Shown: positions 54,518 through 62,312 of the stretch, piece after piece
How positions within the stretch are numbered: position 1 is the stretch's first letter
How the letters are laid out: each line of letters opens with the position of its first letter
Assembly: GCA_017416285.1 (NCBI GenBank)
Contig: JAFQCU010000025.1
Span: 1 to 64,000, forward strand
Reading direction: 5' to 3'
DNA length: 64,000 bases
Source: Clostridia bacterium
GTDB lineage: Bacteria > Bacillota > Clostridia > Oscillospirales > Acutalibacteraceae
The notes under the pieces: generated by a model
Databases searched by the model: none
Told to the model about the DNA's origin: nothing
Seen by the model: the letters and a program-made list of their open reading frames with translations, nothing else
Made by a program: the position numbers and the translations under genes

Positions 54518-56791
54518 ATGAAAACCGGATATTTTAACGATTCAGAAAAGGAATATATAATTACCGACCCTCTAGCTCCAAAAAGACCTTGGTACAACTT
54601 TATTTGGAATGATAAATTCATTTCTGATTTTGACCAATTTGGTTTTGGCCTAAGCTTAGTACGTGACAAAAACGACAAGCTTCGTGAATTCACCAGCAAA
54701 GGTGATAACCGACACATTTTTATACGTGATAATTTGACGGGTGAAGCCTACTCCGCAAACAGAAACTATAATAATCTCCCATTCACTATCCACGAAACGC
54801 ACGTTGGAATGGGTTATACAAAAATAATTTCCGAATATAACGGACTTCTTTTTGAAATGACTATTTTTGTACCTACCGAAGGAACTATGGAATGTTGGGA
54901 AGTAAAGCTTATCAACAAAACCGACAAAAAGAAATTATTATCAGTTTATCCTTACGCTCATTTCTTTTCTACCATTACCTATTACATCGGCTACGTTAAA
55001 GCCGACTTTAATGAAGCCTTAAACGGGGTTTTGGTTTCGGAAGAGGGTATGAACGAACCCACCGATTATATTTATGAGTTTTTAGCTTCTGAAGAAAAAC
55101 CGATTGCTTTTGAAGCATCTGACAGATATTTTCTTGGCGTTTACGGCAATCTTACAAACCCGCAAGGTCTTAAAAATGAGAAATTGCTCAATCGTGGTTC
55201 CTGCTTCGATTTTGATAACGGCGTAGCTTTGCAGTTTGACCTCACACTCGAAGCAGGTGCAGAAAAAGTATATCGTTTTGGTATGGGCGCCGCAAACTCA
55301 ATTGAAGACGCCAACCGTCACAAGGCATTATTAACCGAAGAAGTATTCAAGAAAAACCTTGAATACCAAAAGCAACAAGCCGATATGTATAACGATAAAA
55401 TTTGTATATCTACAGGTGACGTAGAAATTGACAGAAGAGTTAACATTTGGCTTAAGCGTCAGTTAGAGCTTGGCAAAACTTGGACTCGCTTGTGGTTTAG
55501 AGGCTCACGTGATATGATGCAGGATATTTCGGCATTTGTCGCTATGGATACTGAGGATTCCCGCAACAAGATTGTTCATTCAATGCAATATATTATGCCC
55601 AACGGCAATTATATCCGTGGTTGGATGCCCATCACATTAACCGACGCCCGTGATTGCTCTTCTTGGATGCTTTCAACCGTTATTCAATACATAAAGGAAA
55701 CCAACGATTACACCATACTTGACGAAGTATGCCCTTATTATGAATCCGATGAAACCGGAACGGTTTTAGACCATATGTTCAGAGCAGCATCTTTCTTACA
55801 AGACGGTGTGGGTGAAAAGGGCTTCACACTTTGGGGCGGTTCAGACTGGAATGATTCCATCGACGCTTGCGGTATTTTAGGCAAGGGTGAAAGCCTATGG
55901 CTTGCAGAAGCCACCGTTAAATTCTGTGGTGAATTTGTAGAATTGCTAAACCGAATCGGCAAAGCCGAGGAAGCAGACACAATCCAAAAGAAAATTGACG
56001 TTATGAAAAACGCCATTTTAAAATATGGTTGGGACAAAGACCACTTTATTTACGGCTTTAACGATTATGGCGACAGGGTTGGCTCTTACGACAGTAAGGA
56101 AGGTCAAATGTACCTTAATCCTCAAACCTGGGCAATTCTTGCCGATATAGTAACCGGCGAAGAAGCCCAAAAGCTTATGGAATTTGTTGAAAACAACCTT
56201 CAATGTGAATACGGCTATATTCAGCAGCTTCCCAGCTACAGTCAAGGCGACCCACATGTGGGTCGTATGACCTATTTCCAAAAAGGTTGCTATGAAAACG
56301 GCTCGGTCTATAACCATGGCTGTGCCTTTAAATTGGTGGCAGACTGTCATTTAGGTAACGGTAACGCCGCTTTGAAAACCCTTAAGAAAATGATGCCCGA
56401 CAACCCTGATAATCATTACGATCACTCAGGCGTTGAGCCCTATGCCTTTACCAATATGTTCTTAGGACCCGAAAACGAATTCCGTGCGGGTGAAACGGTG
56501 CAGCATTGGGTTACAGGCACCTGCGGTTGGCTCTTTAAGGGTGTTGTTGAATTTATGTTAGGCGTTCAGGCAGATTTTGACGGACTTGCAATTCGACCGG
56601 TATTACCCGATGAATGGACAGACGTTAAGGTTCACCGTGTATTCAGAAACGCAACCTACGAAATTCGTATTCAAAACCGCAACCCCAAAGGTAAAGCAGT
56701 AATTACAGTAGATGACACCGTTCTTGACGGTGATATTATCCCCGCTTACCAAGACGGAAAAACACATAACGTAAGCGTTGTAATTGAATAA
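54518..56791 (+). CDS. GH94-type disaccharide phosphorylase
   Basis: A 757-residue cytoplasmic enzyme. The N-terminal beta-sandwich (about 1-280) and (alpha/alpha)6 barrel carry the GH94 landmarks TRLWFRGSRDMMQDI (about 326), WGGSDWNDSIDACG (about 447-460, catalytic acid Asp in DWND), GYIQQLPSYSQGDPHVG and VTGTCGWLFKG. GH94 enzymes phosphorolyse beta-glucosides such as cellobiose or chitobiose to a sugar-1-phosphate. The exact disaccharide cannot be read from sequence; with a fucosidase beside it a host- or plant-glycan fragment is possible. AGGAGGAAAGCA precedes the ATG. Confidence 0.87.
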   Translation: MKTGYFNDSEKEYIITDPLAPKRPWYNFIWNDKFISDFDQFGFGLSLVRDKNDKLREFTSKGDNRHIFIRDNLTGEAYSANRNYNNLPFTIHETHVGMGYTKIISEYNGLLFEMTIFVPTEGTMECWEVKLINKTDKKKLLSVYPYAHFFSTITYYIGYVKADFNEALNGVLVSEEGMNEPTDYIYEFLASEEKPIAFEASDRYFLGVYGNLTNPQGLKNEKLLNRGSCFDFDNGVALQFDLTLEAGAEKVYRFGMGAANSIEDANRHKALLTEEVFKKNLEYQKQQADMYNDKICISTGDVEIDRRVNIWLKRQLELGKTWTRLWFRGSRDMMQDISAFVAMDTEDSRNKIVHSMQYIMPNGNYIRGWMPITLTDARDCSSWMLSTVIQYIKETNDYTILDEVCPYYESDETGTVLDHMFRAASFLQDGVGEKGFTLWGGSDWNDSIDACGILGKGESLWLAEATVKFCGEFVELLNRIGKAEEADTIQKKIDVMKNAILKYGWDKDHFIYGFNDYGDRVGSYDSKEGQMYLNPQTWAILADIVTGEEAQKLMEFVENNLQCEYGYIQQLPSYSQGDPHVGRMTYFQKGCYENGSVYNHGCAFKLVADCHLGNGNAALKTLKKMMPDNPDNHYDHSGVEPYAFTNMFLGPENEFRAGETVQHWVTGTCGWLFKGVVEFMLGVQADFDGLAIRPVLPDEWTDVKVHRVFRNATYEIRIQNRNPKGKAVITVDDTVLDGDIIPAYQDGKTHNVSVVIE

Positions 56792-56796
56792 AAAAT

Positions 56797-56844
56797 ATAA
56801 AAGATTGTCTTTTGTTTTAATAAGCAGAAGACAATCTTTTTAAA
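56797..56844 (+). terminator. intrinsic terminator after the GH94 gene
   Basis: AAAAGATTGTCTT/AAGACAATCTTTT stem with a 20-base loop and T-rich ends. Confidence 0.85.
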
Positions 56845-56895
56845 TTTAGAATCATATAATCCTAAATTTAATCATAAATTACATTACCTGCTTTC

Positions 56896-56924
56896 TTGAC
56901 AAAACGCTGCATATATTATAAAAT
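56896..56924 (+). promoter_or_regulatory. strong sigma-A promoter for galE
   Basis: Perfect TTGACA (56896-56901) and TAAAAT (56919-56924) with a 17-bp spacer, 33 bases before the galE ATG. Confidence 0.7.
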
Positions 56925-56957
56925 ACTAATAGTAAATAATTATTGGGGGAATATTAA

Positions 56958-57971
56958 ATGGCAATTCTCGTTACCGGCGGCGCCGGCTATATCGGAAGTC
57001 ATACCTGTATTGAAATGCAAAATGCGGGTTATGAGGTTATTGTTGTTGATAATCTTGATAACTCCAGCCGTGAATCACTTGTAAGAGTTGAAAAAATCAC
57101 AGGCAAGGCTGTTAAATTCTATGAAGAGGACATCCGCAACAAGGAAGCTCTTCGTCAGATTTTCAAGGAGAACAAAATCGAAGCAGTTATCCACTTCGCC
57201 GGTCTTAAGGCAGTTGGCGAATCAGTGCGTGAACCGATTATGTACTACGACAACAACCTTATCAGCACCCTCGTTTTGCTTGAGGTTATGAACGAATTCA
57301 ATGTTAAAAAGATTGTTTTCTCATCCTCTGCTACCGTTTATGGTGTTGCAACTGAAATGCCTTTGGTTGAGGGTATGCCCTTAGGCGCTATCAACCCCTA
57401 TGGCAGAACCAAGCTCTTTATTGAAGAAATGCTTCGTGACCTTTACGTTGCTGATAAGGATTGGTGCATTGCCCTTCTCCGTTACTTTAATCCCATCGGC
57501 GCACACAAGTCAGGTCTTATCGGTGAAGACCCCAAGGGTATTCCTAACAACTTAATGCCTTACATATCACAGGTTGCAGTTGGCAAGCTTGAAAAGCTCC
57601 ACGTTTTCGGTGATGATTATAAGACTGTTGACGGTACCGGTGTTCGTGACTATATCCACGTTGTTGACCTTGCAAACGGCCATGTTAAAGCAGTTGACTG
57701 GGCACTTCAAAACAAGGGCTGTGAAGCCTTTAACCTTGGTACCGGTAACGGCACAAGCGTTTTACAGCTTCGTGATGCATTTGTTAAAGCCAATAACATT
57801 GACGTTCCTTACGTTATCGACCCCCGCCGCCCCGGCGACCCTGATGAGGTTTATGCAAACGCCGATAAGGCAAAGGACGTTCTTGGTTGGACAGCTCAGC
57901 GTGGTATTGTAGAAATGTGTGAAGACACATGGCGATGGCAGTCAAATAACCCCAAAGGATTTGAAAAATAA
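56958..57971 (+). CDS. galE: UDP-glucose 4-epimerase
   Basis: GalE interconverts UDP-glucose and UDP-galactose for galactose use and surface polysaccharide. The 337-residue SDR product starts MAILVTGGAGYIGSH, has the catalytic YxxxK in NPYGRTK (about residue 150), SSSATVYG and the family C-terminal part with DPRRPGDPDEVYA. It stands alone between two terminators. The codon usage is noticeably different from the glycoside hydrolases (more C-ending), which suggests high expression. GGGGGAATATTAA precedes the ATG. Confidence 0.97.
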   Translation: MAILVTGGAGYIGSHTCIEMQNAGYEVIVVDNLDNSSRESLVRVEKITGKAVKFYEEDIRNKEALRQIFKENKIEAVIHFAGLKAVGESVREPIMYYDNNLISTLVLLEVMNEFNVKKIVFSSSATVYGVATEMPLVEGMPLGAINPYGRTKLFIEEMLRDLYVADKDWCIALLRYFNPIGAHKSGLIGEDPKGIPNNLMPYISQVAVGKLEKLHVFGDDYKTVDGTGVRDYIHVVDLANGHVKAVDWALQNKGCEAFNLGTGNGTSVLQLRDAFVKANNIDVPYVIDPRRPGDPDEVYANADKAKDVLGWTAQRGIVEMCEDTWRWQSNNPKGFEK

Positions 57972-57979
57972 TTAAATAT

Positions 57980-58012
57980 AAGGGCGTTTTGGCTTTACAA
58001 AACGCCCTTTAT
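57980..58012 (+). terminator. intrinsic terminator after galE
   Basis: AAGGGCGTTTT/AAAACGCCCTT perfect 11-bp stem, then TTATAATA. Confidence 0.88.
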
Positions 58013-58019
58013 AATACTT

Positions 58020-58096
58020 CCGCCTGTGGCGCAGCTGGATAACGCAGCAGATTCCGATTCTGAAGAACGGGGGTTCGAATCCCTTCAGGCGGGCCA
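58020..58096 (+). tRNA. tRNA-Arg (anticodon CCG), CCA encoded
   Basis: Complete cloverleaf: 7-bp acceptor CCGCCTG/CAGGCGG, D arm starting GCGC, anticodon loop TTCCGAT with anticodon CCG at 58054-58056, T arm GGGGGTTCGAATCCCTT (two G-U pairs), discriminator G and CCA at 58094-58096. The top pair of the anticodon stem (58047-58063) is a G-A mismatch. CCG reads CGG, a codon used rarely in these genes. Confidence 0.92.
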
Positions 58097-58139
58097 GAAA
58101 AGAACCCACCTTTGTCTACGATAAGTGTGGGTTCTTTTC
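58097..58139 (+). terminator. hairpin directly after tRNA-Arg
   Basis: A perfect 13-bp stem (GAAAAGAACCCAC with GTGGGTTCTTTTC) starting one base after the CCA, loop 17 bases. Probable tRNA terminator; T-run is inside the stem. Confidence 0.6.
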
Positions 58140-58160
58140 AACTAAGTGTGCCTTGCGGCG

Positions 58161-58265
58161 AGTGAAATATGCTATCGCATATGAAATAACATCGTTATGA
58201 AATATTTGCTTCGCAAATGTTGAGAGGCGAATTTTATTTCATATCGAGTGTAAACGAGATATTTC
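58161..58265 (+). repeat. array of small hairpins separated by GAAATA / TATTTC spacers
   Basis: Three perfect mini-hairpins, ATATGC/GCATAT (58167-58182), ATAAC/GTTAT (58186-58198) and ATTTGC/GCAAAT (58204-58218), each preceded by GAAATA (58164, 58183, 58199). Then TATTTC (58235, 58260) in the opposite sense, with an ATATC/GATAT hairpin (58241-58262). The two GAAATA/TATTTC ends can close a larger stem of about 100 nt. No coding potential. The 440-base stretch 57972-58412 otherwise holds only the two terminators and tRNA-Arg. Confidence 0.7.
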
Positions 58266-58350
58266 ATTTTATAAAATATGTAATAGTTCAAACCCATAGC
58301 AAAAAAATATAAAAATCTCAAATCTGTGCTCTCTTTTTGTTATATAATGA

Positions 58351-58384
58351 AAAACACCGTTCACATAATGGAACGGTGTTTTTC
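58351..58384 (-). terminator. intrinsic terminator after the membrane-protein gene
   Basis: AAAACACCGTTC/GAACGGTGTTTT perfect 12-bp stem, followed on the minus strand by TTTCATT. Between the stem and the stop at 58413 lie 28 bases. Confidence 0.8.
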
Positions 58385-58412
58385 TATATTTAAAGGGGAG
58401 TCAAAAAGCAAA

Positions 58413-59075
58413 TTAAGATTTTTTATTAGCAATAGATTTTTCAATTAAGTTCATAAAATAAAGCATAAGTATACTATATAACACTGCAATTAATCTACCA
58501 ACAAACGAAGTTATAAGTAATTCACCTATGTTATCGGTAACGCCATTTACAATGATTGATAACGGATAATAAATACCGCTGTTAAGCAACATGATAATTA
58601 TTATACCAACTGCCATACATAAATACTGATTCAATCTTGTTTTAAGGCGGTCAACAACCTCAACCGTACCCAATACAGCAACTATACTTGCTACTATACT
58701 AATACAAAATGAAATAAAGGTCATCCAAGCAGTTTTTGAGTTTCCCTGTGAAAACAAATCCGCAAAAAGCTGCATTGCTGCCGAAAACAAAATGGCAATA
58801 ATTGAAGAAAATGCCAAAAGATATGCAGATTTTTTATTTTCCTTTAAAAGCATAACGAGCGTACAAAACGCAAAAAGAGTATAAATTATGCTATCAATAC
58901 CAAACGGCAATCCAAAGCAATTGATTGGGTAAGCGCTTGCATGAAAAAAGTTAGCGTTTACAACACCGCCAATGGCCAAAGCATAAAGTGTGGTTGAGCG
59001 ATAATTTTTATAGCCTATAAGGGATAACGAAAAAATTCCTAAACCAAATAATAAAAACAAAACAAAATTCAGCAT
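58413..59075 (-). CDS. multi-pass membrane protein, possibly a VUT/QueT-like transporter
   Basis: A 220-residue protein from the ATG at 59075 with six or seven TM segments and few charged loops. VVNANFFHASAYPI, FGLPFGIDSIIYTLFAFCTLVMLL and the Gly/Ser-rich internal helices remind me of VUT/QueT-type vitamin and queuosine-precursor transporters, but the resemblance is weak. The frame is open to 59147 (GTG within the leader hairpin). No SD is clear for 59075. It is divergent from the pyridoxamine kinase, so B6-related uptake is a possibility (inference). Confidence 0.5.
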   Translation of the reverse strand: MLNFVLFLLFGLGIFSLSLIGYKNYRSTTLYALAIGGVVNANFFHASAYPINCFGLPFGIDSIIYTLFAFCTLVMLLKENKKSAYLLAFSSIIAILFSAAMQLFADLFSQGNSKTAWMTFISFCISIVASIVAVLGTVEVVDRLKTRLNQYLCMAVGIIIIMLLNSGIYYPLSIIVNGVTDNIGELLITSFVGRLIAVLYSILMLYFMNLIEKSIANKKS

Positions 59076-59111
59076 ATCAAATTTTATCCAAAAAAGTGAA
59101 AAATTGACGAT

Positions 59112-59157
59112 AAAAAAAGCACCTTTCCGTGTTTGATACAGAAACACGGAAAGATGC
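59112..59157 (-). terminator. terminator-like hairpin at the 5' end of the membrane-protein transcript
   Basis: A 16-bp stem (59119-59134 with 59142-59157, one U-G pair, 7-base loop) followed on the minus strand by seven T (59112-59118). It begins at the expected transcription start of the promoter at 59165-59193, ahead of the membrane-protein gene. Confidence 0.75.
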
Positions 59158-59164
59158 TATATGT

Positions 59165-59193
59165 ATTATAACATCTTTCTTTTAAAAAAGCAA
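59165..59193 (-). promoter_or_regulatory. sigma-A promoter for the membrane-protein gene (or a short RNA)
   Basis: Minus-strand TTGCTT (59188-59193) and perfect TATAAT (59165-59170) with a 17-bp spacer. Confidence 0.6.
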
Positions 59194-59255
59194 GAGGAAA
59201 TTTACTATATATTGTATAATTTTTTTGAAATTATTATTGTATAATAAAAAAAGTA

Positions 59256-59284
59256 TTGCACATATAAAAGCTTTATGATATAAT
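59256..59284 (+). promoter_or_regulatory. sigma-A promoter for the pyridoxamine kinase gene
   Basis: TTGCAC (59256-59261) and TATAAT (59279-59284), spacer 17 bp, 45 bases before the ATG. Confidence 0.65.
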
Positions 59285-59329
59285 TTCCCCGTAAAAATTT
59301 ACACCATTAAGGAAAAGAGGCAATATAAA

Positions 59330-60157
59330 ATGGCATACCCTAGAATTTTAACAATTCAAGACATTTCTTGCGTTGGCCAATGCTCGCTCACCGTAGCTCT
59401 TCCGATTATTTCGGCTTGCGGCGTTGAAACCTGCATTTTACCTTCAGCTATTCTTTCAACCCATACTGCCGGCTTTAGCGGTTTCACTTTTCACGATTTA
59501 ACCGATGATATGCCCGCAATCAGAGACCATTGGGAAAAAGAAAATATCAAATTCGACGGTATTTATACGGGTTATCTTGGCAGCACAAAGCAGATTGATT
59601 ACGTTATTAATATTATCAAAACTCTTAATAAAGACGGTGCAAAAGCAATCGTTGACCCCGCAATGGCTGATAACGGCAAGCTTTATCCGTTATTTGACCA
59701 ACAGTATGTAGAGGCTATGAAGGGTCTATGTGCTTGTGCTGATTATGTTGTTCCCAACATCACCGAAGCCTGCTTTTTAACCGGTATCGAATATAAAACC
59801 GAATATGACAGAAGTTATATTGATGAAATCATTAAAAAGCTTTTGGCAATAGGTAGCAAAAACGTTGTTCTAACAGGTGTATCCTACCGCCAAGGCAAAA
59901 CAGGCGTTGTTGTTTTCGAAAACGGTGAATACAGCTATTTTGAACACGAATTTTTGCCCAACAGCTGCCATGGCACAGGTGATATTTACGCTTCTGCCTT
60001 TACGGGTGCTTTACTTCGTGGTAAAACTGCATTTGAAGCAGCAAAAATCGCTGCGATTTACACAGTTGAATGCATAAGAATAACCGCCGAAGAAGATAAC
60101 CATTGGTACGGCGCAAAATTCGAACCCGCACTTAAAACACTTATTGATATGCTTTAA
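59330..60157 (+). CDS. pyridoxamine/pyridoxine kinase (PfkB/ribokinase fold)
   Basis: A 275-residue kinase that phosphorylates B6 vitamers to feed PLP. ISCVGQCSLTVALPI near the start, SAILSTHTAGFSGF, VDPAMADNGKLY (about 109-120), PNITEACFLTG and the anion-hole motif NSCHGTGDIYASAF (catalytic Asp about 220) are present, matching PdxK/PdxY-type rather than ThiD. A AAGAGGCAATATAA SD precedes the ATG. It is flanked by a terminator and tRNA-Gly and is divergent from the membrane protein. Confidence 0.9.
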   Translation: MAYPRILTIQDISCVGQCSLTVALPIISACGVETCILPSAILSTHTAGFSGFTFHDLTDDMPAIRDHWEKENIKFDGIYTGYLGSTKQIDYVINIIKTLNKDGAKAIVDPAMADNGKLYPLFDQQYVEAMKGLCACADYVVPNITEACFLTGIEYKTEYDRSYIDEIIKKLLAIGSKNVVLTGVSYRQGKTGVVVFENGEYSYFEHEFLPNSCHGTGDIYASAFTGALLRGKTAFEAAKIAAIYTVECIRITAEEDNHWYGAKFEPALKTLIDML

Positions 60158-60167
60158 TTTCTAAAAA

Positions 60168-60212
60168 AAAATACCACAAAACGCTTGACTATTCAATCGT
60201 TTTGTGGTATTC
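60168..60212 (+). terminator. intrinsic terminator after the kinase
   Basis: ATACCACAAAACG/CGTTTTGTGGTAT stem with a 14-base loop, then TCTAGTTTTT. Confidence 0.8.
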
Positions 60213-60228
60213 TAGTTTTTGCACAAAT

Positions 60229-60303
60229 GCGGGTGTAGTTCAACGGCTAGAATCCCAGCCTTCCAAGCTGGTTGTGTGGGTTCGATTCCCATCACCCGCT
60301 CCA
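60229..60303 (+). tRNA. tRNA-Gly (anticodon TCC), CCA encoded
   Basis: Acceptor GCGGGTG/CACCCGC, anticodon arm CCAGC-CTTCCAA-GCTGG with anticodon TCC at 60261-60263, T arm GTGGGTTCGATTCCCAT, discriminator T and encoded CCA at 60301-60303. The length and folding are standard. Confidence 0.95.
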
Positions 60304-60306
60304 AAA

Positions 60307-60342
60307 AGAAAGCATCAACCTTTATGGTTGGTGCTTTTATTT
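60307..60342 (+). terminator. intrinsic terminator after tRNA-Gly
   Basis: AAAGCATCAACC/GGTTGGTGCTTT stem with a TTTAT loop and a T-rich run. Confidence 0.85.
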
Positions 60343-60343
60343 T

Positions 60344-61237
60344 TTATACCTTCTTCCTAATCGAATTCATAAGAATATATACCGCCACCAATACCGCAAC
60401 CGAGGTGCCAAGTATTAAATACATCGAAGAAATGCTTACCTTATCGTTGAAGAAATATATATTACAGTCAACCGCATCCCGAATAGAATCCACCACTTCG
60501 GACGGAACGCCCTGATTGACCATTTCGTTCAATGCCCCACCCATTGCGTGCGTACGTACAAGCGAGGTACCGTAAGTGCCGGGCAAAAAGGTTATTACCC
60601 TTTGAAGTCCCGAACTAAAGGACGAAATCGGCATATATGCACCGCAAATAAAACCATAGCCGGCGCTTATGATTGTGCCGACGGCCGATATTTGACCTTG
60701 AGATGTGAGAAGGAAGTTTATAACCGAAGATAAAGCCGTACCAAAAAGCACAAGCAAAACCACATCAAGCAAAAGAAACAGCACGTCAGACACCGACATA
60801 TACCAACCGATAAAAGCCACATATACAAGACAAAGTGCAGTTGCCGCGAAGCAAATAAGCAATGTTGAGATCAGTGTTGCTATGTAATAGCCAAAAGCAA
60901 GCGTCGATACTTTTACGGGCGAAATGCGAAGGTCCTTTATAGTACCGTTTGCCTTGTCCTGTACCATAAGAAAATTAGAACAAAACGCAACAGTTATGCA
61001 GGAAACCGCCAAGAGTGACGATATAAGCTGACCGCCAACAAGTCCGCCCATTAATTCGTCGGATAATTTTACCATATCGGGTAAATTCATTTCAAACGAA
61101 TCACGATATACGTTGCTCAAAAAGGTTGTATATAGAACAAGCAAAATTGCAGGAGTGATAAGCGAAGTAAAAAACATACCCTTATCCTTAAAAAACAATT
61201 TTATATTACGCTTTATTAAAATTAAAACCGTATTCAT
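60344..61237 (-). CDS. ABC-2 type transporter permease
   Basis: A 297-residue membrane protein with six TM segments in the ABC-2 (DrrB/YadH-like) arrangement: an N-terminal helix (FFTSLITPAILLVLYTTFL), a large outside loop, then four clustered helices and a final one (ISSMYLILGTSVAVLVAVYI). It is the channel for the ATPase encoded just upstream. The ATG at 61237 follows GAGGGGGAACAATA; the frame to 61255 includes that site. It is separated from the ATPase gene stop by 1 base, so the pair is an operon. Confidence 0.9.
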   Translation of the reverse strand: MNTVLILIKRNIKLFFKDKGMFFTSLITPAILLVLYTTFLSNVYRDSFEMNLPDMVKLSDELMGGLVGGQLISSLLAVSCITVAFCSNFLMVQDKANGTIKDLRISPVKVSTLAFGYYIATLISTLLICFAATALCLVYVAFIGWYMSVSDVLFLLLDVVLLVLFGTALSSVINFLLTSQGQISAVGTIISAGYGFICGAYMPISSFSSGLQRVITFLPGTYGTSLVRTHAMGGALNEMVNQGVPSEVVDSIRDAVDCNIYFFNDKVSISSMYLILGTSVAVLVAVYILMNSIRKKV

Positions 61238-61238
61238 A

Positions 61239-62147
61239 TTATTGTTCCCCCTCAAGCTTTTTGCCTGTAACGTTCAAAAATACATCATCCATTTTTCCTT
61301 TGGTGATTTCATAATCGAAAAAAACGTCGGGATATTTTATAATAAGCTCGGTCGCTTTCGCCGTATTCGGTACAAACAAACGGTAACCATCACGAAGCGC
61401 CTCATATTCTACGCCAAAAGTTTTAACCATAGCCTCGTCAACCCCGTAAAGGGTAATAAAATCGCCCGTATACGTGTTCTTAAGTTCAAGCGGAGTACCT
61501 TCAGCAGAAATTTTGCCGCTATCAATAATAACAACGTAATCGGCCTCTGCTGCCTCTTCCATATAATGTGTCGTGAGAAAAACGGTCATATTTTCGTTTT
61601 TGCGAAGCATAGATATAACGTTCCAAAGAGTTTTTCTCGTTTGTGGGTCAAGTCCCGTTGTGGGCTCATCCAAAATCAAGATTTTAGGGTTATTAATCAG
61701 CGCACGTGCAATATCGATTCTTCTTCGCTGACCGCCCGATAATTTTTCAACCGTTCTTTTCAGCAAATCTTCAAATTCTAATAGCTTTGCAAGCTTTAAA
61801 AGCCTTTCTTTAAATGCCGCACCCGTTATTCCGTACAATGCCGCACGGCATTGTAAATTATCATAAACACTAAGCGCCGAATCTAAAACAGAGTTTTGAA
61901 AAACTACCCCAAGACTGTTCTTTATTTCCTCAAGATTGTGCTCTAAATTTTGACCGTCAATCTCAATATTACCGCTATCCTTCAAAAGCTGACCGCACAT
62001 TATATTAATGGTTGTCGATTTGCCTGCGCCGTTCACACCAAGAAAAGCGAATAATTCACCCTCTTTAACACGAAATCTGAGATTTTGAACCGCCTTAACA
62101 TCGCCAAAGCTTTTGCAAAGATTGTCAATCTTAATTATATCTTTCAT
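61239..62147 (-). CDS. ABC transporter ATP-binding protein (DrrA/NatA type)
   Basis: A 302-residue ATPase: Walker A GVNGAGKST (38-46), Q-loop VFQNSVLD, signature LSGGQRRRIDIARAL (about 136), Walker B ILILDEPTTGLDPQ and H-loop LTTHYMEEA. A C-terminal extension of about 80 residues follows the NBD, as in drug- and Na+-exporting DrrA/NatA proteins. With the ABC-2 permease it forms a two-gene exporter of unknown substrate (drug, Na+ or peptide). GAGGAGGTAAACA precedes the ATG. Phased direct repeats upstream (62219-62246) suggest a dedicated regulator. Confidence 0.92.
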   Translation of the reverse strand: MKDIIKIDNLCKSFGDVKAVQNLRFRVKEGELFAFLGVNGAGKSTTINIMCGQLLKDSGNIEIDGQNLEHNLEEIKNSLGVVFQNSVLDSALSVYDNLQCRAALYGITGAAFKERLLKLAKLLEFEDLLKRTVEKLSGGQRRRIDIARALINNPKILILDEPTTGLDPQTRKTLWNVISMLRKNENMTVFLTTHYMEEAAEADYVVIIDSGKISAEGTPLELKNTYTGDFITLYGVDEAMVKTFGVEYEALRDGYRLFVPNTAKATELIIKYPDVFFDYEITKGKMDDVFLNVTGKKLEGEQ

Positions 62148-62178
62148 TGTTTACCTCCTCTTAAGGATTTTCAAAAAC

Positions 62179-62207
62179 AGTATATACCCGAGTGACTTTA
62201 TATTCAA
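62179..62207 (-). promoter_or_regulatory. sigma-A promoter for the ABC exporter pair
   Basis: Minus-strand TTGAAT (62202-62207) and TATACT (62179-62184), spacer 17 bp, 31 bases before the ATPase ATG. Confidence 0.55.
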
Positions 62208-62218
62208 TAAATTAAAAG

Positions 62219-62246
62219 CGTTCGGCACGTTTTTAAAACCGTTCGG
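62219..62246 (-). promoter_or_regulatory. 21-bp-phased direct repeats upstream of the exporter promoter
   Basis: Two CGTTCGG copies (62219-62225 and 62240-62246 on the plus strand), 21 bases apart, 12 bases upstream of the -35. Two helical turns between direct repeats match how LytTR-type regulators bind. Confidence 0.45.
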
Positions 62247-62281
62247 TCGTTTTTCAAAAACATTATACCACAATCAAAAGT

Positions 62282-62311
62282 AAAAAGCCACACTCTCGTG
62301 CGGCTTTTTGA
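62282..62311 (-). terminator. intrinsic terminator after the APH-like gene
   Basis: AAAGCCGCACGAG/CTCGTGCGGCTTT-like stem (one or two mismatches) just after the stop at 62313, minus-strand side followed by TTTTTACTTTT. Confidence 0.75.
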
Positions 62312-62312
62312 T

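Noticed and set aside
58020..58139. tRNA-Arg as the attachment site of an integrated element
   Set aside because: No integrase, no repeated tRNA 3' end was found downstream, and the following genes look chromosomal.
58161..58265. The hairpin string could be a CRISPR array
   Set aside because: Repeats are only about 6 bases, the interval is irregular (19, 16) and there are no unique spacers of 30-40 bases or cas genes.
59112..59157. The leader of the membrane protein as a preQ1 or other known riboswitch
   Set aside because: The leader is only about 45 nt with one hairpin; no aptamer-like second stem or conserved riboswitch sequence was seen before the promoter.
61113..61742. Long plus-strand open frame of 209 codons opposite the ABC exporter genes
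   Set aside because: It lies opposite two clear ABC genes (ATPase and permease), has no ribosome binding site and its composition is that of an antisense shadow.
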